Assembly: GCA_036403795.1 (NCBI GenBank)
Contig: DASWQJ010000249.1
Coordinates: forward strand, 1 to 23,510
Source: Stenotrophomonas_A sp036403795
GTDB taxonomy: Bacteria > Pseudomonadota > Gammaproteobacteria > Xanthomonadales > Xanthomonadaceae
Length of the DNA: 23,510 bases
Direction: 5' to 3'
Of this stretch, positions 1 to 7,302 are shown in pieces. The translations under genes and the position numbers were made by a program. The notes beneath the pieces are model-generated. The model worked only from the letters and a program-made list of their open reading frames with translations. It was not told the origin of the DNA and did not search any database. Within the stretch, counting starts at the first letter, position 1; each line of letters opens with the position of its first letter.

Positions 1-7
1 GCAACGT

Positions 8-52
8 GAATTCGTCAGAAATGCATGAATCCGTCCTTAATCCGACGAATTC
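8..52. repeat. 9-bp perfect inverted repeat with 27-nt spacer
   Basis: GAATTCGTC at 8-16 is the exact reverse complement of GACGAATTC at 44-52. The spacer is AT-rich and contains the palindrome ATGCAT. It could be a weak hairpin, an operator pair or chance. Nothing in the window shows which, because the neighbouring gene on the left is not visible. Confidence 0.5.
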
Positions 53-104
53 TTAACTGCAATCTTCACGATCCATCAATGTCCAGAGTGTTCATATAGG
101 CCCC

Positions 105-230
105 GACAGGCGCAATGCCTGTCACGGATCTCTCCCATCCCCTGGAGCAGATCTCCGGAGCGGAAACTCCTCCCCAAGTTTCCGTTCCCTGGCCCCGCTG
201 ACCTCCCCCTGGTCTGCGGGGCTTTTTATT
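105..230 (+). ncRNA. Possible small RNA or structured 3' UTR
   Basis: The segment starts with a perfect 7-bp hairpin (GACAGGC 105-111, GCCTGTC 117-123, loop GCAAT). It continues with a possible short stem around 158-170 and ends in a rho-independent terminator (192-230). A TATAGG element at 95-100 could be a -10 box, but no convincing -35 is seen. The pattern fits a free-standing sRNA of roughly 125 nt or the trailer of a plus-strand transcript from the left. No known RNA family was recognised; SRP RNA and common riboswitch cores were looked for by eye and not found. Confidence 0.25.
192..230 (+). terminator. Rho-independent terminator
   Basis: Stem GCCCCGC (192-198) pairs with GCGGGGC (216-222), followed directly by TTTTTATT (223-230). 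Inside the 17-nt loop ACC/GGT (201-203, 211-213) can extend the structure. The T-run is on one side only, so it terminates plus-strand transcription. hemF on the minus strand ends at 420, so this terminator does not serve it. Confidence 0.7.
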
Positions 231-419
231 TCCCTAACGTCGCTATTTTGACTGAGTCCGCGCCGCGGAACCGTGTCCGATTTCACCAAAATAAACAGGC
301 GCCATTTCATTGACGTGGCAATTGGAATGTTCGCGTAGACCATTCGCGCGATTCGTCACGTTTTTACTGACGTTCGGCTGTCGCTGGATGGCGCCGCGAC
401 AGGATTCCGCCGGTGCGAC

Positions 420-1331
420 TCAGCCCAGCCAGTCGCGCGGTACCAGGTAATCGGCCAGGCGCGCCTCGGGGCTTCCCGGCAGGGGCTGATAGCCGTATTC
501 CCAACGCACGCTGGGCGGCAGGCTCATCAGGATGCTCTCGGCACGGCCGCCGCTTTGCAGGCCGAACAGCGTGCCACGGTCGTAGACCAGGTTGAATTCC
601 ACATAGCGGCCGCGCCGATATTGCAGGAATTCGCGTTCGCGCTCGCCATAGGGCTGATCCTTGCGACGCGCCACGATCGGCAAATAGGCGTCGAGGAAAC
701 CGTCGCCGACCGCTCGCAGGTAGGCGAAATCCTCGTCGAAGCCGCCATGCAGGTCATCGAAGAACAATCCACCAACGCCGCGGGTCTCGTTGCGATGGCG
801 CAGGAAGAAGTACTCATCGCACCAGCGCTTGTGGTCGGCGTAGCGTTCTGGTCCGAACGGCGCGCACAGCGCCTGGGCGGTGCGGTGCCAGTGCAGCACG
901 TCTTCGTCCACGGGATAGAACGGGGTGAGATCGAAGCCGCCCCCAAACCACGCCGCTACCGGCGCTCCATCGCGTTCGGCGCGGAAATAGCGGACGTTGG
1001 CATGGGTGGTGGGCAGGTGGGGGTTGTGCGGGTGGAACACCAGCGACACACCGGTGGCGCGCCACGTGGCGCCGGCGAGCTCGGGACGGTGTGCACTGGC
1101 CGACGGCGGCAAGCGAGTGCCGCTGACATCGGAGAAGCCGATGCCCGCCTGTTCGAACACGCCGCCACCGCGCAGCACGCGGGTGCGGCCGCCGCCGCCC
1201 TCGGCGCGTTGCCAGCAGTCCTCCTGGAAACGGGCTTGGCCGTCGGCCGCCTCGATCGCGGCGCAGATGCGATCCTGCAGGTCGGTCAGGTACTGGCGGA
1301 CGCGGTCGAATTCGTTCATGTCGTCGTTCAT
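420..1331 (-). CDS. hemF: Oxygen-dependent coproporphyrinogen III oxidase (HemF)
   Basis: Cytoplasmic haem-biosynthesis enzyme that oxidatively decarboxylates coproporphyrinogen III to protoporphyrinogen IX using O2. The 303-residue product matches the family length (about 300). Family signatures are clear: the GVFEQAGIGFSDVSG segment (about 57-71), the VSLVFHPHNPHLPTTHANVRYF block (95-116), WFGGGFDLTPFYP (128-140), the HKRWCDEYFFLRHRNE region, GVGGLFFDDL and YVEFNLVYDRGTLFGLQSGGRAESILMSLPP near the C-terminus. The frame stays open for 40 codons upstream, but conservation starts at or near the Met at 1331 (alternatives 1340 and 1319). No Shine-Dalgarno is seen. A TAGAAT box at 1339-1344 lies only 7 nt upstream, which would suit a leaderless message. 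The gene lies downstream of the small membrane-protein gene, 238 bp away and probably on its own promoter. Confidence 0.96.
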   Translation of the reverse strand: MNDDMNEFDRVRQYLTDLQDRICAAIEAADGQARFQEDCWQRAEGGGGRTRVLRGGGVFEQAGIGFSDVSGTRLPPSASAHRPELAGATWRATGVSLVFHPHNPHLPTTHANVRYFRAERDGAPVAAWFGGGFDLTPFYPVDEDVLHWHRTAQALCAPFGPERYADHKRWCDEYFFLRHRNETRGVGGLFFDDLHGGFDEDFAYLRAVGDGFLDAYLPIVARRKDQPYGEREREFLQYRRGRYVEFNLVYDRGTLFGLQSGGRAESILMSLPPSVRWEYGYQPLPGSPEARLADYLVPRDWLG

Positions 1332-1338
1332 GGGGCAC

Positions 1339-1344
1339 ATTCTA
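1339..1344 (-). promoter_or_regulatory. Candidate -10 box of hemF
   Basis: On the minus strand TAGAAT stands 7 nt before the proposed ATG at 1331. A transcript starting there would begin at or next to the start codon. No good -35 hexamer is found at 16-18 nt, so the promoter call is weak. Confidence 0.3.
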
Positions 1345-1535
1345 GCCGCGCCCCGACCAACGGACCCCGGAGACGGAATGACGCAGTCGCAACGGCAGGC
1401 AACAAGAATCGCCGCCAGCTCGCTCCCTGACTCCCGCACTCCCCTCAGCACACCAACGCGCCGTCACCACGGCAGCCGGCAACCCACCTGCGACAAGCGC
1501 TCGCGACGCCACCGGCGCGAAACCGCGAAACCGCC

Positions 1536-1575
1536 AGCCCACTCAGCCCACTCAGCCCACTCAGCCCACTCAGCC
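1536..1575. repeat. 9-bp direct tandem repeat, 4.4 copies
   Basis: AGCCCACTC is repeated exactly at 1536-1544, 1545-1553, 1554-1562 and 1563-1571, followed by AGCC. It overlaps the stop codon of the minus-strand membrane-protein gene. Read in that gene's frame every unit contains a TGA (1570-1572, 1561-1563, 1552-1554, 1543-1545), giving four stops in a row spaced 9 nt apart. In another minus-strand frame it would encode Ala-Glu-Trp repeats. The exact copies suggest slippage-prone, recently expanded DNA. Confidence 0.9.
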
Positions 1576-2124
1576 TTCAAACTCCGCGCGGATCTCCGGA
1601 CGGCACAGGCGCCAGGCGATCCAGCCGTGGATGCCGGCGATCGCAAGCGCGCCGAGCCAGCACAGCACGCGCATAACCGCCAGCAGGGGCGCAGCCGCCT
1701 GGGTCATCTGCGCGGCCACGTCGCCGCCCTCGTCGATGCCGGCCCCGGGAAGTGCGACCGCCACCGCGACGTCCAACAACGGGATGCACGCGAAATTGGC
1801 GATCGCCACCAACACCAGCCCGGCGATGAAGGCCCGTCGCGCCCATTCGCGGCGCTGCAGGAACGCCCACGAGATCCAGGCCAGCAGCAGCGATAGCAGC
1901 ACGCCCCAGAGCGACAGCGCGAGCAGATGATCGCTGAGCCAGGCCATCGCCGCCGGCAGCGGCGTGCCGGGCGGCAGCAGTGCGCCAAAATCGGCCAGGC
2001 TGGGCATCAGCAACAAGGCGACCACTTGCAACGCATTGCCGGCCGCGCTCATCAGCGCCACTGCCAGGCTCAGCCAGGCCATGACCGACACAAAACTGCT
2101 GCGATGGGGTGGGGCAAGGGTCAT
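1570..2124 (-). CDS. Small four-helix membrane protein of unknown function
   Basis: The product has 184 residues and is strongly hydrophobic. Four membrane segments are visible at about residues 11-41, 64-89, 97-127 and 145-173. A short acidic patch (IDEGGD, about 130-135) lies between the third and fourth. The frame is open upstream of the chosen start, but that part is arginine- and proline-rich and overlaps the terminator of the S9 peptidase gene. The Met at 2124, just before the first hydrophobic stretch, is therefore preferred. No Shine-Dalgarno is obvious. The stop codon lies in the 9-bp tandem repeat. The family was not recognised. The gene lies between a secreted peptidase and hemF on the same strand, and the terminator upstream suggests it is transcribed independently. 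Confidence 0.75.
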   Translation of the reverse strand: MTLAPPHRSSFVSVMAWLSLAVALMSAAGNALQVVALLLMPSLADFGALLPPGTPLPAAMAWLSDHLLALSLWGVLLSLLLAWISWAFLQRREWARRAFIAGLVLVAIANFACIPLLDVAVAVALPGAGIDEGGDVAAQMTQAAAPLLAVMRVLCWLGALAIAGIHGWIAWRLCRPEIRAEFEG

Positions 2125-2171
2125 GGGGCAATCCAAGGGGTCGTCTGGCGGCGTCGAGGGGATGCAAACGA

Positions 2172-2196
2172 AAACGCCGGCGCAAGGCCGGCGTTT
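2172..2196 (-). terminator. Strong terminator of the S9 peptidase gene
   Basis: AAACGCCGGC (2172-2181) and GCCGGCGTTT (2187-2196) form a perfect 10-bp stem with a 5-nt loop. On the minus strand it is followed by a T-rich tail (GTTTTCGTTT). It lies 24 bases beyond the peptidase stop codon and just before the next minus-strand gene. Confidence 0.85.
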
Positions 2197-2219
2197 CGAC
2201 GAAACAGGGCGTGGCGAGC

Positions 2220-4589
2220 TTACTTCACCTGCTGTTCGAACAACTGCAGGATGCGCTTGTACTCGTCCAGCCAGGAGTCGGCACGGGTGAAGGTGTGGCG
2301 TTCCAGCGGATATGGTGCGATCTGCCACTGGTCCTTGTGCAGCTCCATCAGCTTCTGGGTCATGTCGACCGAGTCCTTGAAGAACACGTTGTCGTCAATC
2401 ATGCCGTGGGCGATCAGCAGATGGTCGCGCAGTCCCTCGGCGAAGTTGATCGGCGAAGACACCCGGTAAGCCTCCGGATCCAGCTCGGGCGTGTTGAGGA
2501 TGTTGGCCGTGTACTCGTGGTTGTATTGCATCCAGTCGCCCACCGGGCGCAGCGCGGCGCCGGCCTTGAACGTGCCCGGCGAGCGGAACAGCGCCATGTA
2601 GGTCATGAAGCCGCCGTAGGAGCCGCCATAGATGCCGGCGCGGCCACGATCACCCTGCTTGGTGTCGACCAGCCAGTCCAGGCCGTCCAGGTAATCCTCG
2701 AGCTCGGGATGGCCCATGTTGCGGTAGATGGCCGTGCGCCAGTCGCGGCCGTAGCCTTCCGAAGCCCGGTAATCCAGGTCCAGCACGATGTAGCCCTTCT
2801 GCACCAGCAGGTTGTGGAACATCTGCTCGCGGAAGTAGTTGGTGTAGCGCTCGGACACGTTCTGCAGGTAGCCGGCGCCATGCACGAACATCACGATCGG
2901 ATAGTGCTTGCCGGGTTCGGGATTCTGCGGGCCGTAGTACTTGCCCCAGATCGTGCCGGCGCCGTGCTTGGAAGGCACCTGCACGTACTGCGGCTGGATC
3001 CAGGCATGCGACTTGAAGGCGTCCGTGCGCGTGTCGGTGAGCACGCGGGCCTGGCCGCCGGCGGCGGGCACGACCGCCAGCTGCGGCGGCAGGTAGCTGC
3101 CCGAGTAGCGCACCAGCAACTGCCGGCCATCCGGCGACAGCGTGAAATCTTCCACGCCATCGAGTGAGGTCACTTCGCTGACCTGGTCGTTGCCCAGGTC
3201 CAGCTTGCAGACCTCATAGTCGCCCGGCCACTTCTGGTTGCAGACGAAGAAGAAGCCGGTGCCGTCGGCATTGGGCACCGGGGCCGAGACTTCCCAGTTG
3301 CCACGAGTGCGCTGACGCGGCTTGCCGTCGCCTGCCACGGTGTACAAGTGCGAGTAGCCGGACTCTTCGGACAGCAGCCACAGCGTGCGGTTGTCGGGCA
3401 GCCAGCCGAAATCGTTGAAGCCCCAGTTGATCCAGGCATTGTCGGTCAGGCGATGGCGCGGCAGCAGCTGCGCCTTGGCCAGGTCCACGCCGGCGATCCA
3501 GCGGTCCTTGTTGTCCACCGCGCGGATCTCCACGGCGGCATTGCGGCCATCGGCGCTCCAATGGATCGCCGGGCCGCTGCCATCGCCATCGCTCTCGATG
3601 CGCACTGCGCGATTGCCCTTCAGCGCATCGAGCTTGGCCGTCTTGCGCAGGGTTGCCAGCGGATCGGTGGTGATGCCCGGCAACGCGTCGACCTTGAGCT
3701 CGCGCGCGCTGCCGGCAGCCACGTCGACCAGCCACAGCTTGTGCGGCACCGGCGCGTTGCGGCCGACGCGGGTACGCACTTCCTGGAATTCCTCGTAACC
3801 GGACTCGGTCACGTACTTGGGCATCTTGCCGGCCTGGCCCTCGTCGGCGCCCTTGGCCTGGGTGACGACCATCAGGTGGCGGCCGTCCGGCGACAGGGCG
3901 CTGTCGATGATCTCCACTTCATCGCCCAGGTAGACCGGTGCCGGTGCGCGGGTCGGGTCGGCCTTGCGCCAGAGATCTTCCTGCTGGCGCAGTGCGTCGC
4001 GCTGGGCGCGGTCGGTGCGCAGCGTGGCCAGCGTGGCCAGCTGTTGCTCGCGCAGCACGTCGGGCTTGGGCGCGGCATTGGGATCGCGCGCGGCCTTGAC
4101 CACGGCGACCTGGCCGGTGCCGCCGGCCGGCGACCAGTGGTACCAGTCGTTGCCCGCGCGCCAGATGACCCCGCCGTCGCTGGCGAACTGCGGCCGCGAT
4201 TCGGTTTCATTACTGCGGGTGAGCTGGTTCAGCGCGCCGGAGCGCAGGTCACGCAGGAAGATGTCGCCGTTGCGGGCGAACACCACGCGCTGGCGCTGTG
4301 CGTCGTAGACGGGGTTGGCCGCGTCCAGGCCGGCACGCTGGGTGTCGTCCACGCGCTGCGCGGCGGCGCCATCCAGCCCCTGGCGGTAGGTATCGCGCAC
4401 GGGCGTGCCCTGGCGCTTGAGCTGGTACTGCACCTGGTGGCCATCCCACTGCCACCAGGCGGCCTCGACACTGGGTCCGATCCAGTCCGGATCGGCCATG
4501 GCCTGCTCGATGGTGAGGGCGGGAGAGGCGGTCTGGGCGCTCGCGGTAGCGGCCAGCAGGAGCAGCGAAAAGGGCAGCAGTCTGGGCAT
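2220..4589 (-). CDS. Secreted S9 family (prolyl oligopeptidase/DPP IV-like) serine peptidase
   Basis: A 789-residue exported serine peptidase. An N-terminal signal peptide (MPRLLPFSLLLLAATASAQ) points to the periplasm or outside. The first part (about 30-530) looks like the beta-propeller domain of DPP IV-type enzymes, with recurrent SPDGR/DG blade motifs and the SEESGYSHLY segment. The C-terminal alpha/beta-hydrolase domain carries GGSYGGF with the nucleophile at Ser657, the HGMIDDNV segment with the acid at Asp732 or Asp733, and His765 in ERHTF. Such enzymes cut peptides, often after proline or from the N-terminus; the exact specificity cannot be read. The start at 4589 puts the signal peptide at the N-terminus. 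Two Met codons at 4622/4619 would add 11 residues and remain possible. It has its own terminator and is divergent from the pigment ligase gene. Confidence 0.93.
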   Translation of the reverse strand: MPRLLPFSLLLLAATASAQTASPALTIEQAMADPDWIGPSVEAAWWQWDGHQVQYQLKRQGTPVRDTYRQGLDGAAAQRVDDTQRAGLDAANPVYDAQRQRVVFARNGDIFLRDLRSGALNQLTRSNETESRPQFASDGGVIWRAGNDWYHWSPAGGTGQVAVVKAARDPNAAPKPDVLREQQLATLATLRTDRAQRDALRQQEDLWRKADPTRAPAPVYLGDEVEIIDSALSPDGRHLMVVTQAKGADEGQAGKMPKYVTESGYEEFQEVRTRVGRNAPVPHKLWLVDVAAGSARELKVDALPGITTDPLATLRKTAKLDALKGNRAVRIESDGDGSGPAIHWSADGRNAAVEIRAVDNKDRWIAGVDLAKAQLLPRHRLTDNAWINWGFNDFGWLPDNRTLWLLSEESGYSHLYTVAGDGKPRQRTRGNWEVSAPVPNADGTGFFFVCNQKWPGDYEVCKLDLGNDQVSEVTSLDGVEDFTLSPDGRQLLVRYSGSYLPPQLAVVPAAGGQARVLTDTRTDAFKSHAWIQPQYVQVPSKHGAGTIWGKYYGPQNPEPGKHYPIVMFVHGAGYLQNVSERYTNYFREQMFHNLLVQKGYIVLDLDYRASEGYGRDWRTAIYRNMGHPELEDYLDGLDWLVDTKQGDRGRAGIYGGSYGGFMTYMALFRSPGTFKAGAALRPVGDWMQYNHEYTANILNTPELDPEAYRVSSPINFAEGLRDHLLIAHGMIDDNVFFKDSVDMTQKLMELHKDQWQIAPYPLERHTFTRADSWLDEYKRILQLFEQQVK

Positions 4590-4744
4590 GGGGACTCGAA
4601 CGGGCGGGAAGGCGAACATCACGCAAGCCTAACAGTCGGGCCGGGCATGGCGGCTGGGCCACAGGTCATGGGGGGGCTGCGCCGGTGGAGCAGGGGACGC
4701 GGATCAGCCAGAATCGCGGGCTCCCTCCACCGCGTGCCTGCCGA
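4590..4744. promoter_or_regulatory. Divergent promoter region, S9 peptidase / pigment ligase
   Basis: 155 bp separate two divergent genes, so both promoters should lie here. An 8-bp inverted repeat CGGTGGAG (4683-4690) / CTCCACCG (4725-4732) flanks an AGAAT element at 4710-4714 that could be part of the plus-strand -10 box. Hexamers are too weak to place transcription starts. Confidence 0.4.
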
Positions 4745-6085
4745 ATGTCTGCACTGCCCGAATCCGTTGCCGTCCGCCTGACCCTGGGCGAGGGCACCGA
4801 CGACCGCGTCCTGGCTTTCCGGCACGGGCGGCCCGTCACGCTGGCGCAGTTCCATGGGCAGGTGCGGGCGCTGGCGGTGCGATTGCCGGCCGGTCGCCAC
4901 GCGGTCAACCTGTGCGAGGACCGCTATCTGTTCCTGGTGGCGTTGTGCGCCGTGGCGCTGCGCGGGCAGACGACCTTGCTGCCGCCGTCGCGCGCCCCGG
5001 AGGTGGTCGCCGAGATCATGGCCCTGCATGCGGAGAGCTACGCGCTGGGCGATGCCGTCGCGCAGCCGGGCGTGCCCCACTACTGGCCCTTGCCGCAACC
5101 GCTGGCCGCCTGCGAAGGCCCGCGTCCGCAGGTACCGGCGCAGGCGCTGGCGGTGATCGGCTATACCTCCGGCAGCACGGGGCGGCCCAAGGCCTATCCC
5201 AAGACCTGGGAGGCGTTCCAGGTGGGCTGCCGGCAGAACCTGCTGGCGCTGGAAGGGCTGTGGGACGAACAGGCGCCGGCCAGCGTGCTGGCGACGGTGC
5301 CGCCGCAGCACATGTACGGCATGGAGATGTCGGTGATCCTGCCGTTGTTGGGCGGGGTGGCCATCGACGATGGCCGACCGATGTTTCCGCAAGACGTAGC
5401 GCATGCGTTGGCCGCTTTGCCCGCGCCCCGATTACTGGTGACCACGCCGGTGCACCTAAGGGTGCTGGTGGACTCCGGGGTGGAGATGCCGGCGCTGGCG
5501 GGCATGGTGTCGGCGACGGCGCCGCTTCCGGTCGAGCTCGCGCGTTCGGCCGAAGCCTGCTTCGGCGGCCAGATGCGCGAGGTCTTCGGCTCGACCGAGA
5601 CCTGCATCTTTGCGCGCCGCCGCACGGCCGTGGACGACGCCTGGACCCTGTTGCCAGAGGTAACGCTGGCCTGCCAGCCCGACGGCACGCTGGTACACGC
5701 GCCGCATCTGCCGGTGCCGATCCTGCTGGCCGACCTGGTCGAACTGCTGCCCGGCGGACGTTTCGTGCTGCGCGGCCGACAGGCCGACCTGCTGGAGATT
5801 GCCGGCAAGCGTGCCTCGCTGGCCGACCTGACCCGCCGACTGCTGGCAGTGCCTGGCGTGGTGGACGGGCTGATTTTGCAACTGGATCCCGACGATGCCG
5901 GGGTACGCCGCATTGCCGCGTTGGTGGTGGCGCCCGGCCTGGATGAAGCAACCCTGTTGGCGGCATTGCGTCAGGCCATGGACCCGGTCTTTTTGCCGCG
6001 CCGTTTGCGCTTTGTCCCGGCACTGCCGCGTGCGGACACCGGCAAGCTGCCGCGTGCCGGGGTGTTGCGCCTGTTGCAGGACTAA
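4745..6085 (+). CDS. xanA2: AMP-forming ligase of aryl polyene pathway (3-hydroxybenzoate:ACP ligase, XanA2-like)
   Basis: A 446-residue member of the adenylate-forming (ANL) superfamily. The ATP-binding A3 loop is YTSGSTGRPKAYPK (about 140-153), the A5 motif is FGSTET, the hinge-like segment is GRFVLRGRQADLLEIAGKRAS, and the catalytic A10 lysine is Lys434 in ADTGKLPR. In Xanthomonas the corresponding enzyme XanA2 is an ATP-dependent ligase that loads 3-hydroxybenzoate onto the pigment ACP. Assignment here rests on the family plus the adjoining xanB2-like and ACP genes. The N-terminal domain is short compared with typical acyl-CoA synthetases. The start at 4745 is chosen because upstream residues are low-complexity, although no clear ribosome site is seen. 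It is a single-gene unit, convergent with xanB2 at a 13-bp gap. Confidence 0.85.
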   Translation: MSALPESVAVRLTLGEGTDDRVLAFRHGRPVTLAQFHGQVRALAVRLPAGRHAVNLCEDRYLFLVALCAVALRGQTTLLPPSRAPEVVAEIMALHAESYALGDAVAQPGVPHYWPLPQPLAACEGPRPQVPAQALAVIGYTSGSTGRPKAYPKTWEAFQVGCRQNLLALEGLWDEQAPASVLATVPPQHMYGMEMSVILPLLGGVAIDDGRPMFPQDVAHALAALPAPRLLVTTPVHLRVLVDSGVEMPALAGMVSATAPLPVELARSAEACFGGQMREVFGSTETCIFARRRTAVDDAWTLLPEVTLACQPDGTLVHAPHLPVPILLADLVELLPGGRFVLRGRQADLLEIAGKRASLADLTRRLLAVPGVVDGLILQLDPDDAGVRRIAALVVAPGLDEATLLAALRQAMDPVFLPRRLRFVPALPRADTGKLPRAGVLRLLQD

Positions 6086-6092
6086 GCGGCGG

Positions 6093-6107
6093 GGCGGCTC
6101 AGCCGCC
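6093..6107. repeat. GC-rich palindrome between convergent genes
   Basis: GGCGGCT (6093-6099) and AGCCGCC (6101-6107) are perfect inverted repeats around one base. They span the stop codon of the minus-strand xanB2-like gene, 8 bases after the ligase stop. It has no T-run, so it is at most a weak bidirectional transcription barrier. Confidence 0.35.
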
Positions 6108-7106
6108 GTGCCAACCGTCGATCTCCACGGCCAGGTCGCGTCGGCACACCGCTGCGTGCAGCATCAGCAGCGGTACCGCCGGCGACAAATGCTCGCGCAA
6201 CGTGGACTGCACCTCGGCCAGGTCTTCCTGGCGGGCCACGTAGACCTTGAGTCGGCTGTGCGCGTCGAAGCGCGAGGGCACCGATGGCTGGCGACGCCGC
6301 GCCGCCTCGATCAGGGCGGCGAAGTTGGAAAAGGTCTCCTCCAACTGGGCAACCGGCTGCCCCACATGCAACGTCTCGTGGCCGACCACGCTGGCCGTCC
6401 CCGACAGCATCAGCGGCATGTCCTGGGCGTCGGGGGGCAACATCGCGCGGGCGAAGCTGGGCGGTTGCGGGCCGTAGCGGCGCGGGTAGTGGTAAGCGCT
6501 GACCTGCCGCGGGTTTTCCAGCGGCGTACCCGGGCGCCGCGCCGACAACCAGTACAGCTGCAGGCGCCGTACGCCATCCACGCGGCCGATGGCCGTGGCG
6601 GCCGGCAGGATGTTGGTGTCGATGGCGCCGATGCCGCGCGCGCGACCGACGCAGAAGCGGCGATAGCGTTCCTCGTCGCCATCGCCGGCGGTGATGGCGT
6701 CGAAGTAGTTCCAGATTCGCAACAAATGCGGTTGCGCGTGCCCGACCAGGAACTCGCCGAGCCTCTGGTAGGCGTATTCGCCTGCCGCTTCGATGCCGCC
6801 ATGCGCGGCCTCGTCCACTTCCAGCGCACCGAAGGCCACTTCGCCGTCGGTAGACCAGGCGATGTCGCCATCGCGGCCGTGCCGGACCGGGGCCTGGCCG
6901 CGCCAGACCTCGAGCAGGTCTTCGCCCACCGGCTGCAGGCCGACCCGGAACAGTCGCGAATCACCGTCAGCGTGGTTGGTGGCGCCGCCTGCAAATGCCA
7001 GCACGGCCAACACCTGCGGATCGCCGAGGGCGTCGTGCAGGCGGGATGGAGCCAAGTAGTCCACTGCCAGCGCAGGAGCAGGGGCGAGAACCGCGGTCAG
7101 CGCCAT
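6099..7106 (-). CDS. xanB2: Chorismatase, 3-/4-hydroxybenzoate synthase (XanB2-like)
   Basis: A 335-residue cytoplasmic chorismatase of the FkbO/Hyg5/XanB2 family, often annotated as pteridine-dependent deoxygenase. XanB2 of Xanthomonas converts chorismate to 3- and 4-hydroxybenzoate plus pyruvate. The 3-isomer primes xanthomonadin synthesis and the 4-isomer feeds ubiquinone. Recognisable parts are HLLRIWNYFDAI (about 127-138), YRRFCVGRARG, LENPRQVSAYHYPRRYGPQPPSFARA (196-221), a RidA-like C-terminal half with MLSGTASVVGHETLHVGQ, and the closing CRRDLAVEIDG, whose Glu328 fits the conserved acidic position. The frame continues far upstream, but similarity starts after the Met at 7106. It is oriented against its pathway neighbours: convergent with the ligase and divergent from the ACP gene. 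Whether this enzyme favours 3- or 4-hydroxybenzoate cannot be read from the sequence. Confidence 0.92.
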   Translation of the reverse strand: MALTAVLAPAPALAVDYLAPSRLHDALGDPQVLAVLAFAGGATNHADGDSRLFRVGLQPVGEDLLEVWRGQAPVRHGRDGDIAWSTDGEVAFGALEVDEAAHGGIEAAGEYAYQRLGEFLVGHAQPHLLRIWNYFDAITAGDGDEERYRRFCVGRARGIGAIDTNILPAATAIGRVDGVRRLQLYWLSARRPGTPLENPRQVSAYHYPRRYGPQPPSFARAMLPPDAQDMPLMLSGTASVVGHETLHVGQPVAQLEETFSNFAALIEAARRRQPSVPSRFDAHSRLKVYVARQEDLAEVQSTLREHLSPAVPLLMLHAAVCRRDLAVEIDGWHGG

Positions 7107-7302
7107 GCCGGGCCTGCGCGGTAGGGGCGGGGGCGTGGAAAGCGGGACGTCATGCAGCCATCGTGCAGGGTGTTCGGACTGTCCATGATAGCCCAGCCCC
7201 GGCGAACGGCTTGGCAGGCGCACGCGGGGGATTTCCCGGCCGACTTGCTTCGCGCCCGGCAATCCCGGATCTTTGCCGCCTTTGCTCTGTACGGAATCTG
7301 CA
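7107..7302. promoter_or_regulatory. Divergent promoter region, xanB2 / ACP operon
   Basis: 196 bp between the starts of two divergent pigment units. On the minus strand a TATCAT element at 7185-7190 could be a -10 box for xanB2. No confident -35 or operator is seen, and the plus-strand promoter of the long operon is not resolved. Confidence 0.4.

Larger units (their letters stand above)
1..419. other. Intergenic region without a convincing gene
   Basis: No reading frame here looks like a real protein. The left part is clearly less GC-rich than the rest of the window: 26 of the first 60 bases and 30 of the next 60 are G or C by hand count. It contains a 9-bp inverted repeat (8-16 and 44-52), a 7-bp hairpin (105-123) and a plus-strand terminator (192-230). 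The three plus-strand frames close within the first 56 bases, so at most the last few codons of a gene from the left could enter. The minus-strand frame at 122-343 has no family resemblance and crosses the terminator. Confidence 0.6.

Noticed and set aside
122..343. Minus-strand open frame of 73 codons
   Set aside because: It crosses the plus-strand terminator, has no recognisable family features, no ribosome site and atypical composition.
2109..3167. Plus-strand open frame of 352 codons opposite the S9 peptidase gene
   Set aside because: It is a GC-driven mirror of the peptidase coding frame; the peptidase has a full set of family motifs and the mirror has none.
3348..4781. Plus-strand open frame of 477 codons opposite the S9 peptidase gene
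   Set aside because: Low-complexity Ala/Gly/Val/Gln composition typical of a third-position GC shadow; it also runs through the divergent promoter region.
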